A stretch of 64,000 nt of DNA from Nostocales cyanobacterium HT-58-2 (GTDB taxonomy: Bacteria > Cyanobacteriota > Cyanobacteriia > Cyanobacteriales > Nostocaceae): contig CP019636.1 in NCBI GenBank assembly GCA_002163975.1, forward strand, positions 6,575,501-6,639,500, given 5' to 3'. Positions 1-8,206 of this stretch are shown here, piece after piece. Below the pieces are notes generated by a model. It ran no database searches, had not been told where the DNA came from, and saw nothing but the letters and a program-made list of their open reading frames with translations. Every line of letters begins with the position of its first letter. Positions within the stretch are counted from its first letter, which is position 1. The position numbers were made by a program, and so were the translations under genes.

Positions 1-318
1 TTTTTTCATGAAAAAGAAATAGATTGGTGTATAAATTTACTGAAATAACAGGAAAAATTTACTTAATCTTCATTTTTATAATCTTTATAGTAATGATGAA
101 AATCAGTACTTTTTATAAAAAAATCATAAAGTTTGTCTTTTTATATATGTACTTTACTATACCTATTTTGATGAGAGATAACGAGAAGTATTGCGCTGTC
201 CCTCCCATTGAAACAAGGCAGAAGGTACGGTTGCTTTTCCCTAATCAGATCTGACCGAAATTAGTTATTCTATTGGTACTTTGGCAAAAATACTTGTAAA
301 AAGATTACTTACTTAATA
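1..318. other. AT-rich flank with no supported gene
   Basis: This stretch is AT-rich and low in complexity. The one reading frame here (about 76 codons) is a run of Ile, Phe and Lys that looks like translated AT-rich spacer. It probably contains the promoter of the DUF92 gene that starts at 319, but I see no clear sigma-70 boxes. Confidence 0.5.
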
Positions 319-1113
319 ATGCTTTATTTCTTTAATTGGCTAAATCCTTGGTTAGTTGGAGTACTACTAAACTCTATCTTGGTGGTTGTGGCTTGGATTG
401 CCCCCAAAAAGCTGCTCACTCCATCTGGGTTATTTCACGGTTGGTTGCTTGGTGTTCTCATTTGGGGAACACTAGGGTGGCAGGGATATATAGTCGTCAT
501 GTTCTATTTTCTTATTGGTTCTTTTATCACGCGCCTAGGTATGGCGCAGAAAGAAGCACAAGGTATTGCAGAAAAGCGTTCGGGTGCCAGAGGACCAGAA
601 AATGTGTGGGGTTCTGCTTTAACTGCAACTTTGTGTGCGTTAGGAGTATGGGCAACAAATTCGGGAATCCTTCCTACGTCTCAAACTATACACCCCACAC
701 TTGAGGCTCTATTGTTGCTGGGTTACGTTGCTAGTTTTAGTACAAAGCTTTCTGACACCTGTGCAAGTGAAGTGGGTAAGGCTTATGGTAAAAGCACTTT
801 TCTGATTACCACACTACAACCAGTGCCACGCGGAACTGAAGGTGCAGTCAGCTTAGAGGGAACTTTAGCTGGCGCGATCGCGTCACTTGCTCAAGCACTC
901 CTTGCTTGGGGAGTAGGTTTGATAGATTTACTTGGAGTCTTTTGGTGTGTTGTGGCGGCATTCATTGCCACTAATTTAGAAAGTGTCATCGGAGCAACAC
1001 TGCAATCTCGCTTTAGCTGGCTAACTAATGAAGTGGTCAATATTATTAACACATTGATAGGTGCAAGTACAGCAATTTTATTTGCCTGGATATGGGCAAA
1101 TATAATGACCTAA
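319..1113 (+). CDS. DUF92 (TIGR00297/VTE6-like) membrane protein, probable phytyl-phosphate kinase
   Basis: A 264-residue polytopic membrane protein with about six hydrophobic segments. The family signature is clear: RGPENVWGSALTAT near residues 93-106, then STKLSDTCASEVGKAYGK near 140-158, then PVPRGTEGAVSLEGTLAG near 168-186. This is the DUF92 family. Its plant member VTE6 and a Synechocystis homologue phosphorylate phytyl phosphate to phytyl diphosphate, which salvages phytol from chlorophyll breakdown into tocopherol and phylloquinone synthesis. Family membership is read from the motifs; the activity is inferred from those homologues. The start is the ATG just after an AT-rich leader. It stands alone, with about 190 bases before the next gene. 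Confidence 0.85.
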   Translation: MLYFFNWLNPWLVGVLLNSILVVVAWIAPKKLLTPSGLFHGWLLGVLIWGTLGWQGYIVVMFYFLIGSFITRLGMAQKEAQGIAEKRSGARGPENVWGSALTATLCALGVWATNSGILPTSQTIHPTLEALLLLGYVASFSTKLSDTCASEVGKAYGKSTFLITTLQPVPRGTEGAVSLEGTLAGAIASLAQALLAWGVGLIDLLGVFWCVVAAFIATNLESVIGATLQSRFSWLTNEVVNIINTLIGASTAILFAWIWANIMT

Positions 1114-1299
1114 TTCTTTTTCTAAAAATTGCGTATTTTCTAGCAATATCTTTGAGATTTCATTGTCATTTTGACCAAAGACCGATTAGGATTGTAACAA
1201 TATTTTTTATAAAAATGTCAAATAAAATGCAATTTTTCTTTATGAAAAGTTGTATGTTGTTTTTTTGTCGTTTTTTCTACTTATTAACTTTTTAACTTT

Positions 1300-2058
1300 A
1301 TGGAAAATTCATCATTTTTAACCGTAGATGACACACCCATTTCTTGTAGTCAAGCAGTAAAATATTTGCAAGCCTCGGGAAAGTTGGGACAATTTATAGG
1401 AGACGTTCTCCGCCAGTACATCATTGAGCAAGAACTACAAACCCGAGCAGATATAGTGATTAGCCCTGCTTTGACAGAACAGACTATAATTGATTTCCGG
1501 TTAAAAAATCAATTGACAGACCCTCAGAGATTTCAAGAATGGCTACAGAGTAACGGAACCGATTATGATACCTTTCACTCATCAGTTGCTTATGGTTTTA
1601 AGGTAGAAAAACTCAAATCTGTCATGACAGAATCAAAGCTGCAAGAATATTTTATAGAGCGTAAAATTTATTTGGATAGAGTAGTACTCTCACGAATTCT
1701 TGTTGATAATCAAGAGCTAGCAGAAGAACTACAAACCCAAATCGAAGAAGGAGCAAGTTTTGAGCAACTCGCTCGTGAGTATTCATTAGCAGATGACAAA
1801 ATTGTGAACGGTATGATGGGACCAGTCAGTCGGGGAACAATGCCAGATACACTCAGAGCAGCTATTGATATCGCTAGTCCCGGACAATTGGTAGGACCGA
1901 TAGAACTGGAAGGACGTTATGGATTGTTTCGTGTGGAACAAATTCTGAGCGCGTCATTAGAAGATACTCAACTAAGGCAAGCACTACAAAATGAGTTGTT
2001 TGAGAAATGGCTAGCAGAGAAAATTCAAAAACTAACGGTAAAATTGCAGGTGAATTAA
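1300..2058 (+). CDS. Parvulin-type peptidylprolyl isomerase
   Basis: A 252-residue protein with no signal peptide. Its C-terminal half (about residues 125-230) is a PpiC/rotamase domain: the VVLSRILVDN strand, the SFEQLAREYSLAD helix, and GPVSRGTMPDTLRAAI followed by a GPIELEGRYGLFRVEQI strand. The N-terminal half resembles the helical chaperone arm of SurA-like proteins. Its last 52 bases overlap the start of the exporter gene, so the two are translationally coupled. Cyanobacteria often pair such an isomerase with a type I exporter of the HetC/HlyB kind, so it probably prepares an export substrate or the exporter. The substrate is unknown. Confidence 0.85.
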   Translation: MENSSFLTVDDTPISCSQAVKYLQASGKLGQFIGDVLRQYIIEQELQTRADIVISPALTEQTIIDFRLKNQLTDPQRFQEWLQSNGTDYDTFHSSVAYGFKVEKLKSVMTESKLQEYFIERKIYLDRVVLSRILVDNQELAEELQTQIEEGASFEQLAREYSLADDKIVNGMMGPVSRGTMPDTLRAAIDIASPGQLVGPIELEGRYGLFRVEQILSASLEDTQLRQALQNELFEKWLAEKIQKLTVKLQVN

Positions 2059-4796
2059 AACTTTTAGATGAGGAATCTTCAAAAAATAGTGTGCTAGCTT
2101 CTCTACCTTGGAATCAACCACCACTGTGCTGGCTAACTCCTGAACAACAAAGCCGACTGCAACAGGTGTCAGAAACTCATCGCTACAATTTGGGAGAAAA
2201 AATCTGGTCACAAGAAGCAGGAGGTTTCCAGTTCTTTATTATTTCTGGAAAAGTCCGCTTGCGGGAAGAAAATGTCGGTAAACCCGTGGCAACCCTACAG
2301 CCAGGAGATTGGTTCGGTGACTTAAACAAGTTTTCTGTGGAGTGCAAAGCTGTTGCTGCTAGTAAAGAAGTGGTCGTCGTACGCTGGACGACAGCAGTAT
2401 GGGCAGAATTTTCTACACCACAAATTGAAGGGTTTTGGTTAGGTAACCAAGAGGACACACAGACACAGAGACTTAAAGACACGGAGAGTGAAAATGTCCC
2501 CCTCCGGGTATCTCCTGCACAGAGGCTACGCCAACGGAAGTTAGAACTCGACGGAAACCAACGCCAGATACCTACGGAGGGAAACCCTCCTGCAGTACTG
2601 GCTCCCCAAGACTCCGACTTCCTCACTGCGTCCCCGCGTCATTATGTCCCCGCGTCCTCTTCTGGTGTGTCAACATACCCATTTGTCTCAAGCTGGAACA
2701 CAGCTGCTGCATGTTTAACAATGGTGGCGCAACAGCTAGACAATCCTGTGCAATTGGAATGGGTACAACGTCAACTGAGAGGACAGCGTCCAAAACATCT
2801 TGTGGAAGCAGCAGAAAAGTTAGGATTTGTGCTGCGACGATTGCAAGTGACTTGGAGTGAGTTGAGACAGTTATCATTTCCAGCATTGTTGCGCTGGGAA
2901 GCAACAGAAGGAAGAGAGGGAAGTTGGGTTGTCGCTTATGCCGTTAAGGGCGATCGCCTAACTGTTGCCAATCCCTTAAATTCCAATCACATATGTGAAA
3001 GCATACCACGCTCAGTCGTTGAAGCTGCCTGGGATGGGCAGTTGTGGCAAGTAGAACTAATCAACAAGCAAGAAAAATTCAACCTCAATTGGTTCACTCC
3101 AGCAGTTTGGCAGTACAAGGGATTATTGGGAGAAGTGCTGCTGGCGTCCTTTACCTTGCAACTTTTGGGGTTGGCAACACCACTGATTACGCAAGTGGTT
3201 ATTGATAAGGTGATGGTGCAGGAGAGTTTGCCAACTCTTGATGTCATGGCGATCGCACTCCTACTCACTGCAATATTTGAGGCAGTCCTCGGTATCCTAC
3301 GACTTTTTATTTTTACCCATACCGCCCGTCGCCTAGATTTAAGTTTATCAGCGCAGCTGTTTCGCCACCTTATGCGATTACCCTTGGCTTATTTTGAGTC
3401 TCGGCGGGTAGGAGATACAGTTGCAAGAGTTCAGGAACTCGAACAAATCCGCCAGTTTCTCACAGGTACAGCATTAACTGTGGTTTTAGACAGCATCTTT
3501 GCTGTCGTATATCTGGGATTAATGTTTTACTACAATATCCCACTGACATTTGTAGCTTTAGCAGTCTTGCCTTTGTTTGCGACTTTAACACTCATAGCAA
3601 CACCAATTCTTCGCAACTGGCTCAACGAAACCTTTAACCGCAGTGCTGATAGTCAATCATTTCTTGTCGAAACTATCACGGGAATTCATTCAGTTAAAGC
3701 ACATACAGCAGAACCAGTCGCACGCGATCGCTGGGAAGGTTTATTTGCTCGCTTCGTCCGCACAGGTTTCAAAGCTTCTACCACCTCCAACATCAGCAGC
3801 AATATTGCTGATTTCCTCACGAATTTTTCCAGCTTGCTCATTCTTTGGTTTGGTGCCAAGCTTGTGATCGAGCAGAAGCTGACTATCGGTCAACTAGTAG
3901 CATTTCAAATGCTTTCTGGTAGAGTCACAGCACCACTTTTACGTCTAGTGCAGCTTTGGCAAAATTTACAACAAGTATTGCTTTCTGTAGACCGCATTGG
4001 TGATATTCTCAATGTTGCCCCAGAAGCCGAACCAGGAACTGGTCTAGTTTTACCAGCCCTTAAAGGTCAAGTCACCTTTGAGCAAGTTTTCTTCCGCTAC
4101 CGACAAAGTACAGAACCCGTCTTGAGAGGAATCTCCTTCTCTGTTCAACCAGGGCAGTTTGTTGGTATAGTTGGACGCAGCGGTTCTGGGAAAAGCACCC
4201 TTTCTAAACTGTTGCAACGCCTTTACCAAATTGAATCAGGACGCATCCTCATTGATGGTTTCGATATTAAAAGTGCTGACTTAGCCTCCTTACGTCAACA
4301 AATTGGTGTTGTTCTTCAAGAAGACTTTTTATTCAACGGTTCCATCTTAGACAACATAACACTCGGGAATCCCGACATCACTTCAGAACAAGTCGTAGAA
4401 GCAGCAAGATATGCCGTTGCTCACGACTTCATTAGCGACTTACCCCACGGCTACGAAACCAATGTAGGAGAACGCGGTACAGCTTTGTCTGGTGGACAAC
4501 GCCAACGTATAGCCTTAGCGCGGTTATTTCTCTCACAAGCGCCGATTTTAATTTTAGATGAAGCGACCAGTGCTTTGGATAGCGAAACTGAACAGCAAGT
4601 CCTGGAAAACCTACAGAAAATTTCTGCTAACCGCACCGTGTTTCTCATCGCCCACCGTTTTGCCCCTCTCAAGCGTGCTGATTTGATTTTGGTGCTAGAA
4701 AAGGGCGTTCTCGCCGAACGCGGAACTCATTTAGATTTATTGCGACAAAAAGGTTTGTACTGGTCACTGTATCAACGGCAGCAAGCAAACATTTAA
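2007..4796 (+). CDS. ABC exporter with cNMP-binding domain and degenerate C39-like peptidase domain
   Basis: A 929-residue fused exporter. Domains in order: a cyclic-nucleotide-binding-like domain (about 30-135), a low-complexity linker (about 149-218), a C39-type domain (about 222-345), a six-helix ABC membrane domain (about 370-650) and an ATPase domain (about 690-925). The ATPase has Walker A GRSGSGKST, signature LSGGQRQR and Walker B ILILDEATSALD. In bacteriocin transporters the catalytic Cys lies in a DCGAAC context. Here the matching residues are NTAAAC, with Thr232 in the Cys position, so the domain is probably a non-cleaving C39-like module as in HlyB. The linker is made of dispersed-repeat DNA. 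No HlyD-type adaptor follows, so the adaptor must lie elsewhere. The architecture resembles HetC-type transporters, but the substrate is unknown. Confidence 0.88.
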   Translation: MASRENSKTNGKIAGELKLLDEESSKNSVLASLPWNQPPLCWLTPEQQSRLQQVSETHRYNLGEKIWSQEAGGFQFFIISGKVRLREENVGKPVATLQPGDWFGDLNKFSVECKAVAASKEVVVVRWTTAVWAEFSTPQIEGFWLGNQEDTQTQRLKDTESENVPLRVSPAQRLRQRKLELDGNQRQIPTEGNPPAVLAPQDSDFLTASPRHYVPASSSGVSTYPFVSSWNTAAACLTMVAQQLDNPVQLEWVQRQLRGQRPKHLVEAAEKLGFVLRRLQVTWSELRQLSFPALLRWEATEGREGSWVVAYAVKGDRLTVANPLNSNHICESIPRSVVEAAWDGQLWQVELINKQEKFNLNWFTPAVWQYKGLLGEVLLASFTLQLLGLATPLITQVVIDKVMVQESLPTLDVMAIALLLTAIFEAVLGILRLFIFTHTARRLDLSLSAQLFRHLMRLPLAYFESRRVGDTVARVQELEQIRQFLTGTALTVVLDSIFAVVYLGLMFYYNIPLTFVALAVLPLFATLTLIATPILRNWLNETFNRSADSQSFLVETITGIHSVKAHTAEPVARDRWEGLFARFVRTGFKASTTSNISSNIADFLTNFSSLLILWFGAKLVIEQKLTIGQLVAFQMLSGRVTAPLLRLVQLWQNLQQVLLSVDRIGDILNVAPEAEPGTGLVLPALKGQVTFEQVFFRYRQSTEPVLRGISFSVQPGQFVGIVGRSGSGKSTLSKLLQRLYQIESGRILIDGFDIKSADLASLRQQIGVVLQEDFLFNGSILDNITLGNPDITSEQVVEAARYAVAHDFISDLPHGYETNVGERGTALSGGQRQRIALARLFLSQAPILILDEATSALDSETEQQVLENLQKISANRTVFLIAHRFAPLKRADLILVLEKGVLAERGTHLDLLRQKGLYWSLYQRQQANI
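2452..2660. repeat. Dispersed-repeat DNA inside the exporter linker, in frame
   Basis: This part of the exporter gene holds CACAGACACAGAG- and GTCCCCGCGTC-type units and a palindromic core CCTACGGAGGGAAACCCTCC (2571-2590), followed by TGCAGTACTGG. The same core occurs reversed upstream of the kinase fragment (about 11198-11217). A related core, CCAGTGCTGCAGGAGGG, lies in the hairpin after nrtD (26233-26249). The insert keeps the frame and forms residues of about 149-218, between two folded domains. Confidence 0.7.
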
Positions 4797-4840
4797 TCTC
4801 AGTATTTGGCACACAGATGAGTAGGCGGGAATTTTTGTAG

Positions 4841-4872
4841 GATGCGTTAGCCTTGGCGTAACGCATCTTTTG
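4841..4872. terminator. Hairpin terminator between convergent genes
   Basis: The inverted repeat GATGCGTTA / TAACGCATC (4841-4849 and 4859-4867) is followed on the + strand by TTTTGCTTTG. It lies between the convergent exporter and hydrolase genes. The stem sequence is also typical of a dispersed cyanobacterial palindrome, so it may serve both roles. Confidence 0.6.
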
Positions 4873-4896
4873 CTTTGTTCCGTTAGAGAGTGAAAA

Positions 4897-5766
4897 TCAA
4901 GCGGCTAAGGGTTGCAACTGTTTCGTCAGAAAGTTGGTGATAAGTAAAGCAATGGTTTCACCGTCTTCCTCTAAAGCAAAATGCCCTGTATTCAGCAAAT
5001 GGAATTCAATGTTTTTCAAATCCCGTAAGTAAGGATAAGCACCATCAGCAGGAAAGATATAGTCATTTTTGCCCCAAACGACCAGCGTTGGAGGTTGATA
5101 CTTGCGGAAGTATTCCTGCCATTGGGGATACAACGGTGGATTAGAACCGTAACTATAGAACAGCGCCAACTGAATGTCACTATTACCAGGTCGGTCAAGC
5201 AACGATTGGTCAATATTCCAGTTGTCAGGGCTAATGAATTCAGGATTACGAACTCCGTGGGTGTATTGCCACTTCGTTGCATCCAATGTTAGCAATTGCC
5301 TCAAATTGTCAGCATTCTCAGGTGTATGCTCTTTCCAATAAGCCTTAAGGGGTTCCCAAAACTCGCGAAGCCCCTCAGCGTAAGCATTCCCATTTTGAAC
5401 AATGAGCGCTTCAACTTGCTCCGGGTGCTTAGCTGCAATCCGATATCCAATTGGGGCACCATAATCCATCAAATAGAGGCTGTACTTCTTCAATCCCAGC
5501 GCTTCGATAAATTTTTCCATGACCTCAGCTAAGTGGTCAAAGCTGTATTCAAACTCATCAACTGTTGGCATTGAACTGTTACCAAAACCAGGGTAATCGG
5601 GCGCAATCAGATGAAATCTGTCTTCTAAAGCATCCATCAAATGACGAAACATATGCGACGAAGTTGGAAAGCCGTGAAGCAAAAGAATTGTTGGAGATAG
5701 TGGCGAACCTGCTTCACGGTAGAAAATATCAAGACCATCAATCGAAATTGTGCGGTATGCGGACAT
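4897..5766 (-). CDS. Alpha/beta hydrolase, haloalkane dehalogenase/epoxide hydrolase type
   Basis: About 289 residues when started at the second ATG, which has AGGAG about a dozen bases upstream; an upstream ATG at 5790 would add eight residues. The oxyanion-hole motif LLLHGFPTSSHMFRHL is near the N-terminus. The nucleophile elbow reads LMDYGAPIG, so the nucleophile is Asp rather than Ser, as in haloalkane dehalogenases and soluble epoxide hydrolases. The acid lies in VVWGKNDYIFP and the His in NTGHFALEED. The exact substrate cannot be told. It is divergent from a TetR gene, and palindromic operators lie between them, so the regulator probably controls it. Confidence 0.85.
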   Translation of the reverse strand: MSAYRTISIDGLDIFYREAGSPLSPTILLLHGFPTSSHMFRHLMDALEDRFHLIAPDYPGFGNSSMPTVDEFEYSFDHLAEVMEKFIEALGLKKYSLYLMDYGAPIGYRIAAKHPEQVEALIVQNGNAYAEGLREFWEPLKAYWKEHTPENADNLRQLLTLDATKWQYTHGVRNPEFISPDNWNIDQSLLDRPGNSDIQLALFYSYGSNPPLYPQWQEYFRKYQPPTLVVWGKNDYIFPADGAYPYLRDLKNIEFHLLNTGHFALEEDGETIALLITNFLTKQLQPLAA

Positions 5767-5798
5767 AGCTATTAAATTCTCCTTTTTCATTCTTTAAA

Positions 5799-5814
5799 CA
5801 GAACGTTCGGTACA
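5799..5814. promoter_or_regulatory. Probable TetR operator half-site cluster, hydrolase side
   Basis: CAGAACGTTCGGTACA shares the ACrTTCGGTACA core with the two sites near 5900. It sits just upstream of the hydrolase start, so binding here would be expected to repress the hydrolase. Assignment to the adjacent TetR is inference from position and shared sequence. Confidence 0.55.
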
Positions 5815-5891
5815 ATTAAGAAGTGCACAATATCCGACATTGCTCACTCATCAATGTTTTTTGGAGTATTCTGGATATTCGTATGCCTTAC

Positions 5892-5917
5892 TTATGTACC
5901 GAACATTCGGTACATAA
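5892..5917. promoter_or_regulatory. 26-bp palindromic TetR operator
   Basis: The arms TTATGTACCGAA and TTCGGTACATAA flank a CA centre, giving a 26-base inverted repeat with only the central two bases unpaired. It lies in the divergent promoter region, 54 bases before the preferred regulator start. This is the expected place for an autorepressor site. Confidence 0.75.
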
Positions 5918-5921
5918 CAAC

Positions 5922-5941
5922 TGTACTGAACATTCGGTACA
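5922..5941. promoter_or_regulatory. Second palindromic TetR operator
   Basis: TGTACTGAACATTCGGTACA repeats the 5892-5917 core with one changed base in the left arm. Its centre is about 27 bases from that of the stronger site, so two dimers could bind side by side. Confidence 0.7.
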
Positions 5942-5970
5942 ATGTCAATAGATTAAACAAAAACAATTTG

Positions 5971-6561
5971 ATGGACAAAATTGAAGCGTCTCGGCGGTTA
6001 GTTAACGTGTTTCGTCAGTATGGTTACGAAGGGGCAACCCTGTCCCGCATCTCACAAGCCACTGGCTTAGGAAAGGCAAGCCTCTACCATCACTTTCCCA
6101 ATGGAAAACAGGAGATGGCAGAGGCTGTGCTGGAATATGTGAGCCAGTGGTTTCACGCAGCAATCCTCGAACCGTTACGCCATCCGGGTGAACCACGAAA
6201 GCGCATTCAGGCGATGAATGAAAGTCTCAAGCAGTTTTACAATTGTGGGCGAGATGCGTGCCTGTTAGCGATATTCAGCCTTGGTGAGTCTAACGATTTA
6301 TTTCACCAGCAAGTCAACCAGATGCTTAGTGCTTGGATTGATGGTCTAGTGCAGGTGTTAGAAGAAGCAGGTTTGCCAACAACACAGGCACGTCAACGCG
6401 CAGAAGATGCAGTGATGCAAGTTCAAGGTGCGCTAGTTTTAACGCGGGGACTCAAGAGCACTGCGCCATTTGAAAGGATCTTGGAGCAACTGCCAGAGCA
6501 ACTTTTACAGAAAGTCGAGGTTTACAATAGGAACTCGCATTTCGCACAAACCCAGGGATGA
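5971..6561 (+). CDS. TetR/AcrR family transcriptional regulator
   Basis: A 196-residue regulator. The N-terminal DNA-binding domain (about 1-50) shows GYEGATLSRISQATGLGKAS then LYHHFPNGKQEM, the standard TetR helix-turn-helix. The C-terminal ligand domain resembles the subgroup with LxxSLGESND-type helices and is not assignable to a ligand. I chose the ATG at 5971 because an upstream in-frame ATG at 5854 would place both strong palindromes inside the coding region. It is divergent from the Asp-nucleophile hydrolase and followed 50 bases later by a VOC gene; the set may be one detoxification unit. Confidence 0.9.
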   Translation: MDKIEASRRLVNVFRQYGYEGATLSRISQATGLGKASLYHHFPNGKQEMAEAVLEYVSQWFHAAILEPLRHPGEPRKRIQAMNESLKQFYNCGRDACLLAIFSLGESNDLFHQQVNQMLSAWIDGLVQVLEEAGLPTTQARQRAEDAVMQVQGALVLTRGLKSTAPFERILEQLPEQLLQKVEVYNRNSHFAQTQG

Positions 6562-6611
6562 AGAGAATACATTGTAGATAGCATCAACCACAAGTCTTAC
6601 TAACAAAAGCA

Positions 6612-7043
6612 ATGAACCAAACCGTGTTTCATATTGCCTTTCCCATCACAGACATTGCCCAGGCAAAAGCATACTACGTTGATGGTTTAGGCTGCATTCC
6701 TGGACGAGAAAACCGCCACGCTTTAATTCTCAATCTCTACGGACATCAACTGGTTGCTCACGTTACAAAAGAACCGCTCACACCTCAACGGGGTATATAC
6801 CCAAGACACTTTGGGATAATCTTTACCTTAGAACATGATTGGGATGATTTACTAGCAAGAGCGCAACAGCGACATCTCGTATTTAAAGAAGAACCCAAAC
6901 ACCGCTTTGTTGATTCTCCCTTAGAGCATTCCACTTTCTTTTTAGAAGATCCTTTTTACAATTTAATGGAGTTTAAGTATTATCGTTACCCGGAAGCGAT
7001 TTTTGGGAGTGCTGAGTACACGCAAATTGGCGATCGCCTTTGA
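6612..7043 (+). CDS. VOC (glyoxalase/bleomycin resistance) family protein
   Basis: A 143-residue vicinal-oxygen-chelate protein. It begins VFHIAFPITDIAQAKAYYVDGLGC, the usual first beta-alpha-beta unit with a metal-ligand His, and ends with FFLEDPFYNLMEFKYY, which supplies the C-terminal Glu ligand. Similar single-module proteins are annotated as glyoxalase-like or dioxygenase-like; the substrate is unknown. It follows the TetR gene closely on the same strand, so cotranscription is likely. Confidence 0.85.
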   Translation: MNQTVFHIAFPITDIAQAKAYYVDGLGCIPGRENRHALILNLYGHQLVAHVTKEPLTPQRGIYPRHFGIIFTLEHDWDDLLARAQQRHLVFKEEPKHRFVDSPLEHSTFFLEDPFYNLMEFKYYRYPEAIFGSAEYTQIGDRL

Positions 7044-7066
7044 TGACTCTTTTTCATGACATCCAG

Positions 7067-7774
7067 TTAACAGGCAGAAAACTTGCCAGTACTAGCTTGT
7101 TGGTTTTTGAATTTTGAATTTTGTAAATCCCCAGAGGGCAGCTTCCTGGAGGATATTTTGAATGGCTGAACTGGGGTTGTTAAAGCCTCCGCCACTGCAG
7201 CCAAACTTCTTGAGTCAGTCAGCATCCAGGCGTGATTCAAAACTGGCACGATCACCTGCCGTCCCACAGGCATTTGGGAACTATTTGCAGGGACAATCAT
7301 CAAGTCGTAAGGTGTCCAGATTGAGGTAAAGTCTATCTGCTTTAGCATAGCTGCATCCTGATTCAAATCTTTCAAGAGAACACTGTCAGGACGCATATGA
7401 ATGCAACCAATTCCTTGATGACAGTAAGCAATCCAAGTGCCATGATGTGGTGCTGAGATGGTAACAAACCGCTGCACGCGGTTGATTCCTCCAAGTCGTT
7501 GAACGTAATAGCGGCTAACAATACCTCCCATGCTAAAGCCCACTAAATCTAGGGGTTGTTCTGGTTCAAATGTGGCATCAATATAATCAGCGACTTGTTG
7601 AGCTAACGTGTCAATACCTAAATTGCCATTATTTGGGATTAAATCCAGGTCATACACCATCCAGCCCCTCTGGTTTAGGTAAGGTATCATCTTATCGAAA
7701 ACTCGACCTGTATCAAAAATACCGTGTACCAGTAACACAGGATTTCGCTGTTCTTTTACGTTATTCATGTACAA
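7067..7774 (-). CDS. Esterase/lipase family alpha/beta hydrolase
   Basis: About 235 residues. PVLLVHGIFDTGRVFDKMIP is the oxyanion-hole region, LVGFSMGGIVSRYYVQRLGG is the Ser nucleophile elbow, and SAPHHGTWIAY is typical of lipases of the LipA/PGAP1-like type. A late His lies in PVLNHAWML. No signal peptide is visible, so it is probably cytoplasmic. It is convergent with the VOC gene, with only about 20 bases between the stops. The last ~20 residues are polar and repeat-like and may be a lineage-specific tail. Confidence 0.85.
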   Translation of the reverse strand: MYMNNVKEQRNPVLLVHGIFDTGRVFDKMIPYLNQRGWMVYDLDLIPNNGNLGIDTLAQQVADYIDATFEPEQPLDLVGFSMGGIVSRYYVQRLGGINRVQRFVTISAPHHGTWIAYCHQGIGCIHMRPDSVLLKDLNQDAAMLKQIDFTSIWTPYDLMIVPANSSQMPVGRQVIVPVLNHAWMLTDSRSLAAVAEALTTPVQPFKISSRKLPSGDLQNSKFKNQQASTGKFSAC

Positions 7775-8206
7775 AATTACAAAAAAATGTTAAGTTCCCC
7801 TTTTACCTAATCTAGACGAGTATCATTACCACTTAGCAAAAGGCTATGACAGTCCCTCTACTGGTTTGAGCAATAATTCTTTTAAGACTCAATACGTATC
7901 TTTCAAAGTATCAGTTAAGTTTTGTTAAGCAAACTCTCAAAATATTGCCCCAAGTTACAGTAAAATTTAATAATTAAGTCTGACTGTTTATGGGTGGCAA
8001 GTGCCTGAGAGCAAAGAGTTACGAGCATAAGCCGCTTGCTATCAAAACAACTTTAGTTGAGAAATAGATCTATGAAAGCTGTCACCATTATTGGTTGTAC
8101 AGACAAATGGCTAGGTCAAAAATAAGTTGATAAAGATTAAAAATACTCCGTGATTTTTCAAAGATTGCGGTCACATTTCAGGTATTAAGAGGCAGGAGAA
8201 ATTGTA
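7775..8206. other. Intergenic region between divergent genes, no gene seen
   Basis: This region holds the upstream regions of the lipase and of the Ala-rich protein. I see a 17-codon reading frame at 8071 that is not convincing, and no tRNA or strong hairpin. AGGAG at 8192-8196 is the ribosome-binding site for the gene at 8207. Confidence 0.5.

Noticed and set aside
207..214. CATTGAAAC resembling the end of a CRISPR repeat
   Set aside because: It occurs once; there is no repeated unit or spacer pattern nearby, and no cas gene in the window.
24..254. 76-codon frame at the window start
   Set aside because: Composition is AT-driven (Ile, Phe, Lys runs), there is no motif, and it does not look like the end of a known gene.
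336..704. 122-codon frame over the DUF92 gene
   Set aside because: It overlaps a clearly conserved gene in another frame and has no recognisable sequence.
2183..2626. 147-codon frame on the minus strand of the exporter
   Set aside because: It is the opposite of repeat DNA and of the cNMP domain; no coding signals.
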